Positions 58,578-64,000 of a stretch of 64,000 nucleotides of DNA are shown here, piece after piece. Origin of the DNA: Persicaria tinctoria (lineage: Eukaryota; Streptophyta; Magnoliopsida; Caryophyllales; Polygonaceae); NCBI GenBank assembly GCA_037127255.1, contig JBANSL010000003.1, positions 49,308,814 through 49,372,813 of the forward strand. Direction: 5' to 3'. Each line of letters starts with the position of its first letter. Within the stretch, counting starts at the first letter, position 1. The notes beneath the pieces were generated by a model. The model saw nothing but the letters and a program-made list of their open reading frames with translations, searched no databases and had not been told where the DNA came from. Made by a program: the position numbers and the translations under genes.

Positions 58578-59340
58578 AATGAAAAAAACTCTTCGCAACC
58601 GCCTATTCCGTCGCGCCGCAGAGTAATTGTCGCCAACCGTTGCCACCACCGCCCTAATCTGCCTCCATTAGCCCTCCCTCCGCCGTCCTCCCTCCTAGCC
58701 TCGCTTCCATCGCCACCACCGCCCAGATTTGCTACATCGCCACCATGTTCTCAACCAAGCCTCGCCTGCATCGCCACCATCGCCCAGATTTGTTCCATCC
58801 CACCTCTGGCATACCCAACAACCCCCGCGGCGTGGCTCAGCGATCTGGGATGGGAGGCGCTGGAGGTTGACGGTGGTTGTGTGTGAAGCAGAGGGAAGGC
58901 GAAGAGGTAATGACGGGGTTGCGGGTGATGAGGAGAGATGGTCGCCGTCGATTTGAGGAGGGTGGGTGAACGAGGGCGAGCGAAATCTATGTAGGAGAGG
59001 GAGATACTGGTGTTGATGGCCGGTGGTGCTTCTGCAGGGGAGTTTCGGCGGGGGGTCTGGTGGTGTGGCGCCGGTGAAGAGGAAGCAGGGAGACACATCA
59101 GGACTGGATGAGACGGCGGAGGGTAGCCTTTGTTTCCGTGAACCACGGCGCCGTGAACCGCGCCGCCGCCGCCAAGCCTCTCACTGCCCAGGATCGAGAT
59201 TTGGAAGAGGATCTGAAGCATCCGGGATCGAGACGAAGGAATGGAGGCCACTCTTCGTCGATTAGTGTATCGCCATCACCGATTTGCACCACAACGGATG
59301 CGAACAACATCGGCAGACAACCGCTTGTAACAAAGTAGAG
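58560..59340. other. GC-rich segment, possibly a captured gene piece
   Basis: Base composition rises sharply against the AT-rich surroundings, and overlapping open frames exist on both strands, up to 166 codons on the minus strand (58,751-59,251). They are proline-, alanine-, arginine- or serine-rich, with no family signature. A copied fragment of a host gene's first exon is possible; a specific source cannot be named. Confidence 0.35.
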
Positions 59341-59523
59341 GTAGATAAAGAGAGAGATTAGGGCTAATTGTTTGAACGAGGAGAGTGTAACACACGTTCA
59401 ATCTTGGTGAGGTAATTCATTTTTTTAGACGGGTCCCACTTTTTTTTTTAAATCTGAAATTAAGGTTAAATCTACACCATTGATTTGATTGTATTCAAAG
59501 GTTCAGATTTGTGCACAAGTTAC

Positions 59524-59663
<140 letters not shown>

Positions 59664-59699
59664 CATATCATATATATGTTATTTATATATGTTCAACAG

Positions 59700-60408
59700 G
59701 GGTAGTGAGTGGGGGTAAAGTGGGAGGATTCATGGAGAAAGGAGATTTATATTTTTACGTAAGACCCCTAATTTGGTCTTATTTTTTTGTTACTCTCTGG
59801 CGTTTCACCACATCTATATATTTACCGATTCAGAGCATAAGTGGTGTGTTTGCAATTGTTAGAGCTCTGATCGCGATCTATGTGTAGTTCCGTAGGAGAG
59901 TCTTTCATCATGGTTTGGGCGACAGGGGTCTCGCAATGGATGATATCATACCTAGTGTGACTTTTCCGTTAGGTGACTCATTTATGATGTCTTCAACCTA
60001 TTAACTAAGGGGGGGGCTAATTTCCAAGGCATTGTTATATCTCCTCGGGACTAGATCTTGTGTGAAATTCGCTCGCGATCAGGTCCTGGTAAAAGCGATG
60101 CCTCGCTGCAAAAAGATCACTTCTGATGGGCTTCATGTAGACTCAATATCCATTAAGCCCATTTATGAAATGGTCCGATGGAGACTTATAAGTAGGGATT
60201 TGCCCTCTTTCTTTCTTCACTTTGCATTTTCAGGGAGTCCGGAGAGAGAGTAAGAGAGGAAGTCCAAGCGACATATTGTATGAAAAGCGTCGTCGGTGTT
60301 CATCGAAGCTCTCCATTTGCTCGTTTTCTTGCTGGTGTTTTGCTCTATTCTTTTACATGGTATGAGGTTCAACGCTGTTCTTTCTGTTTTTACTAGTGAG
60401 CCACTTTG
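59700..60408. other. No gene recognised
   Basis: Mixed composition, with an open frame of 73 codons at 60,032-60,253 that I cannot assign and strings such as 'gtgtgaaattcgctcgcgatc'. Nothing definable. Confidence 0.4.
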
Positions 60409-60550
60409 AATAACAAAATTGTTATGGAAGACATTAATTATATACAAAATATAACTCATATTGGGCCTCAAAATTTTGGATAACTAAATTGTTATGGAAC
60501 ACATTAATTATATACCAAATATAACTGATATTGGGCCTCAAAATTTTGGG
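60409..60550 (+). repeat. Two-copy direct repeat of about 70 bp
   Basis: 'aattgttatggaa-acattaattatata', 'caaatataact-atattgggcctcaaaatttt' appears twice in tandem with four or five differences. Confidence 0.9.
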
Positions 60551-60639
60551 GGCCCTGTTCCGTTGGGCCGGCTAAACCGCCCTAGGCACGGGCCTGATCA
60601 TCGGATGTTCTCCAAATTACCAAAAAAATGAAAGCCTTA

Positions 60640-61564
60640 TGGATTATATACGAATACTCAAACAAAACTGATTCGGAAGTGAGAAATTGAAGAAGATCGT
60701 TACTGATGAGACGACGCCTGCCGCCCGTGTCGATACGGAATTTCTATTCCGTCTTTTGGAAACTAATTAGGTTAAAGTATTTATTATGTTTTGGCCGACT
60801 TTGACATTAGTTGTTGATGTTTTGTGGAAAAAGACCTAATTGAGAGAGAACTCCAATGGAGATATTGAGAGGAAGACTTTCCATGAGGAACTAAACCTCT
60901 ATTGTTTTGCCTGCAATTCGGAGACATGGTTATATGATTTGTGAGACTTAATTTCTATCTATTCTGAGTTTGATTGACTTAATGTCTTTGTTTGTTATTG
61001 ATTGATTGCATGTATTCCCTCTTGATTGGCCACCTTGACGGAATTTGCTTTCCTGCTAATGGTTTGATTAACCATTGCAAGTTAATCAAACTCAGAATAG
61101 ATAGAACATTGGTGTGTAGGACATTGACAATTCTACTTTACCAATTATACCAATTAGGGTTAGGGAGTTGTGCCCCTATCTTTGGTTGTTTGTGTCATTG
61201 ATAGTATTGCATTGCTTAGGTTGGAGTTATCCGCAACTAGATGAATCAAACAAGGAAAGATAGATAGAGTCAAGGATCAAGGACATAACCATTGTTGATG
61301 AATTGTAGGGGAAACTATCTCATTCACAATTATCACCAATTCACCATTGTTACTTTTGATGCGTTGAATTGTCTTGATATTCAATCACTCTTTGATATTG
61401 TCCCTTTCTGATAGCGATTTGATAGACAGAAAAGGTATTCTCTTTGTGGGATCGACCCCTTACTATTCCACTATACTAGCTAGTTACTAGGTTTCTAGTT
61501 AAGTTGACGTTTTGGGTTATTCTTTTTGGTGTTGCAGAAAGGTAACCACACTCTGCACCCACCA
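60640..61564 (+). repeat. 5' LTR (3' part) of a non-autonomous Gypsy element
   Basis: Ends CCACCA five bases before a PBS. It contains the string GTGGGATCGACCCC (61,447-61,460), common near the 3' end of plant Tat/Athila-type LTRs, and an ACGACGCCTGCCGCC phrase at 60,712-60,726. The 5' boundary is not defined. Confidence 0.5.
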
Positions 61565-61569
61565 AAGTT

Positions 61570-61587
61570 TGGCACCGTTGCCGGGGA
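61570..61587 (+). other. Primer binding site (tRNA-Asp type)
   Basis: TGGCACCGTTGCCGGGGA, one change from the PBS of element E. Confidence 0.85.
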
Positions 61588-61659
61588 AGCAAATTTATTT
61601 CTTTGTTTTGTGTGTTTATTGATTTTTGTTTCTTTTGTTTTGTTTCTTTCAAAAAAAAA

Positions 61660-62551
61660 TTATAAACAAATTTGTTGAGGTTATATCAAAATCAGGGAGA
61701 ATCTTTTCACCAGTACTTCAAAAGTGTGCAAGAATTAGTAAGTGAGCGTAAAACACAAGATATCTATGATAGTGAGCGAGATATGGTTCTTTTCGTTTAT
61801 GAAGGCGTAATCCCTGGAATGCGAGAACTTATCGATGACATGGGTGATGATGGTCTATGTATTCCTAGATTGTCGGGATTGTGGGATCTTTTCCATGACC
61901 TGGCTGACGAAGCATTGGAGAAAGAACGCAAGCTAGTGGCTGAGCAAAACAAGAAGGATGGCGATTCTGAACAAACGACGCCCGCCGCCACTTCAGAACC
62001 TCTGTCATATCAAAGGATAACTAAGCAAGAATGGGAGGAACAATGCAAAAGATTTTAGGAATCGTGGAAGATGCATCTATTCTCTAACGATGATTGCAAT
62101 GAAGAAGAAGATCTAGTACTTCTTGAAGCGGAGTCTCATGAGTCAACGTGTGAGGTTTCATCTATTATGCATTCTTCTCCATTATCTTTTATGCCCTCTT
62201 CTATTATGTCTTTCTCCCCATCACCCATTGTGCCTTCTTCTTCATCATCTATCATACCTTCTACCCATCATCCGTTACCTCTCCTTATCCATCACCCGGT
62301 GAAGTTGAAAGCCCAATGCCTATTGAAATGGAATCTCATGAGTGCACACATGAGAATCTATATATTTTGGCTCATGATTCATCTGAAGAACTCATCTCAA
62401 TCGTGCTTGCAGCCACTGAACAAATTTCAGAGCCGATTTATGTGGCTCCTAAGCAAGGTAATGAAATTTCTAACACTTTTATGACTTATGGTGAATATTT
62501 GTATCCATGGGAGCATTACTTCTACAAGACTCCAGCGGAACTGTGTTCGTA
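61660..62551 (+). pseudogene. Gag-like reading frame of a non-autonomous Gypsy element
   Basis: The segment ESFHQYFKSVQELV, then LFVYEGVIPGMRELIDDM and WDLFHDLADEALEKE (61,690-61,925), follows the second half of plant Gypsy gag (the 'ESL-EYW-RF-L' helix, the 'F--GL' loop and the final 'W-LL--LA' helix). A stop at 62,056 interrupts the frame, which then runs on through a serine/proline-rich stretch (SSIMHSSPLSFMPSSIM, about 62,160-62,260). A frame change near 62,300 leads to an acidic end (HDSSEELISIVLAATEQ) and a TAG at 62,550. There is no zinc knuckle, protease or pol, so this is a gag-derived non-autonomous element. The motif GAGTCTCATGAGT or similar occurs twice (62,131 and 62,333). Confidence 0.55.
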
Positions 62552-62880
62552 GTCTTACATTCCTTCTAGAAAAGATCAACCTTAGGTAAGTAGAGAAGTC
62601 CCAAAGCTTCACTGCAAGGTAGCCTTAATTGCAAAGTTTTTCATGTTTAGTGTTCTTTTAACTTTTGGTTGGGCACAAGAATTTGATTTGTTTTTAAGGG
62701 CTTTAACAATGTCTGAATGAGTCTTAAGGTAAGGACACAATAAACCGTCGAGTCAATAATGTTAACCAAGGACGCTTCTTGGGAGGAAACCCATGATTTG
62801 TTTTCTAGTTTGCAAGTTTTTCAATTCCTAGTTAGTTATTTAGTTTATCAAATTCAATAAAATGGTAGAGCTCCATTTAT
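62552..62880 (+). other. 3' internal region with conserved Gypsy string
   Basis: GACGCTTCTTGGGAGG, then AAACCCA (62,771-62,793) is a string seen near the 3' end of many plant Gypsy elements. No gene. Confidence 0.5.
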
Positions 62881-63840
62881 ATAAGGGTTTTTGGAGCAGT
62901 CTTGAGTTAATCATGAATTTTACTTGATTGAATGACGAAATGGCGTTCTGCACAACCCGCACCCGCCGTCCCATCCACGACGCCCGCCACCACTATTCAC
63001 AAACACGTTTCAGGATTTTGGTAACATTGGAAGGAAGTATTTTCTATCCTTTTATTATTTTCGATTTTTAGGTTAGTTTATATTTTCTATCTTATTTAGG
63101 ATTAGATGTTTTCTATTTTCCATTTTAGGAGTAGATTTTATTCTATCTATCTTTAGGATTAGATTTCTTTTAGGTTAGTTTTATTTATCTTCTATTTATT
63201 TTATCTATCTTAGGGTTAGATTGTTCTATCTAGGATTAGTTTCCATTGATCTTAGGACTAGATTTTATCTTTTTATTTTGTTTTCTTTTATTATTTCTAT
63301 ATATTTCTAATATTTCTTTTTCTTTTTGATAAATGATCATTTTTCTTTCCAATTAACCATATATCCCAATTCCCAAATTTGATCATTCAATCATTTGTGT
63401 CCAAGAAAATGCAAGAACCCTAATTTCTCTACTTGAATCAAAATTCCAAAACCTACGCCTTTTGTTTCAAATCAAAAGTCCTTCTCTTTCCCATCCACCA
63501 TCCACAACCATCAATACGCTTCATCCATCAAATTCGATTCTTTTCATACCATCATCATCCCTACCATAAAAGAGAGACTTTGAAACCAAGTTCTGATCTT
63601 CAAGGAGCAATTTGGAAGAAGTTTCGACGTCGGAACATCGACGTTGCTACTCGGATTTACGTTTCTACACACACGGCGCCCTCCGACCTCTGACCGGCGC
63701 CCGCCGCCGCCCAGTGCTCCAATGTTTGTTAACGATTATAACCACCACTACCATGATCAAGTAGGTTTTCATTTCCCCCACTTGTGGTTTTATTTTAAAT
63801 TTTATTGTCTTTATTTGATTTTCAATTAAGGATGATGAAT
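62881..63840 (+). repeat. Candidate 3' LTR of the same element, incomplete
   Basis: The layout resembles other LTRs here: an ACGACGCCCGCCACC phrase (62,977-62,991), AT-rich 'ttaggattagattt' promoter-like repeats (63,065-63,270), and a GC-rich phrase region (63,665-63,715). It cannot be aligned convincingly to 60,640-61,564, so this is tentative. Confidence 0.3.
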
Positions 63841-63879
63841 TTTTGGTATTTCTTTTATGTTATATAAAATGTCAAGAAT

Positions 63880-64000
63880 GAAAAAAAATTGAAAACTATA
63901 GGACAAAAACCTCTCTTCTCTTTAATTGTGTTCATTGTCTCACACACAATCTCTCCAGAATAGCCAACACATGGCTGGAACAATAACCTAAAATCTAATA
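63880..64000 (-). mobile_element. Minus-strand Gypsy LTR fragment at the window edge
   Basis: Matches 8,825-8,960: 'aaaaacctct', 'tgttcattgtctcac', 'ggctggaacaat'. The element continues beyond the window. Confidence 0.65.

Overview
The window reads as repeat-rich chromatin of a flowering plant, probably a eudicot. It is AT-rich and packed with plant-type transposons: Athila-like and chromovirus-like LTR elements, CACTA, hAT and Mutator-like DNA elements, L1-type LINEs, a plant mobile domain (PMD) gene and long TA/CT microsatellites. I see no convincing single-copy host gene, rRNA, tRNA or CRISPR array. The species cannot be told from the sequence.

Left part (1-15,100): a mosaic of old elements. 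In order: the 3' part of an Athila-type LTR (about 1-925); a decayed LINE reverse transcriptase on the minus strand (888-2,745); CACTA material with a broken, intron-containing Transposase_24 gene (2,974-7,090); a minus-strand Ty3/Gypsy remnant with gag, primer binding site and LTR (7,380-9,200), faced by an inverted LTR piece; a PMD pseudogene (9,231-10,349); a second Athila-type LTR (about 11,000-12,690); a pseudogene resembling the 'putative gypsy-type transposon' family with a coiled-coil tail (12,694-14,460).

Centre (15,120-55,790): one nested stack, resolved base by base. A LINE ORF1-like DUF4283 gene is split by CACTA element D (16,297-55,049). D consists of tandem repeats plus a Mutator-like foldback element (18,143-19,476), and received LTR element C (22,608-54,191; duplication GGTTT). 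The 5' LTR of C received related LTR element B (24,928-44,761; duplication AGAAC). The 3' LTR of B received Athila-like element E (34,325-42,648; duplication TGCGT). B and C have LTRs of about 3.0-3.3 kb, an initiator-Met primer site and about 5.2-5.4 kb of non-coding interior, so they are large non-autonomous derivatives. E keeps gag, protease and the integrase tail but has lost reverse transcriptase, RNase H and the integrase core.

Right part (55,790-64,000): a non-autonomous hAT element rich in ACCCGA motifs (56,023-57,566); a (TA)n tract and an unclassified microsatellite-bounded element (57,675-59,526) ending at a long (CT)n(AT)n tract; a poorly explained stretch; a non-autonomous Gypsy element with PBS at 61,570; and at the edge a minus-strand LTR fragment related to that at 8,086-9,200.

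Most interesting: short CpG-containing, near-palindromic 'phrases' that recur in the LTRs and coding regions of several Gypsy families and are read in different reading frames; an apparent intron kept in all four B/C LTR copies; GAAA-tetraloop motifs in transcribed LTR leaders; and several unusual tandem arrays inside the CACTA element.
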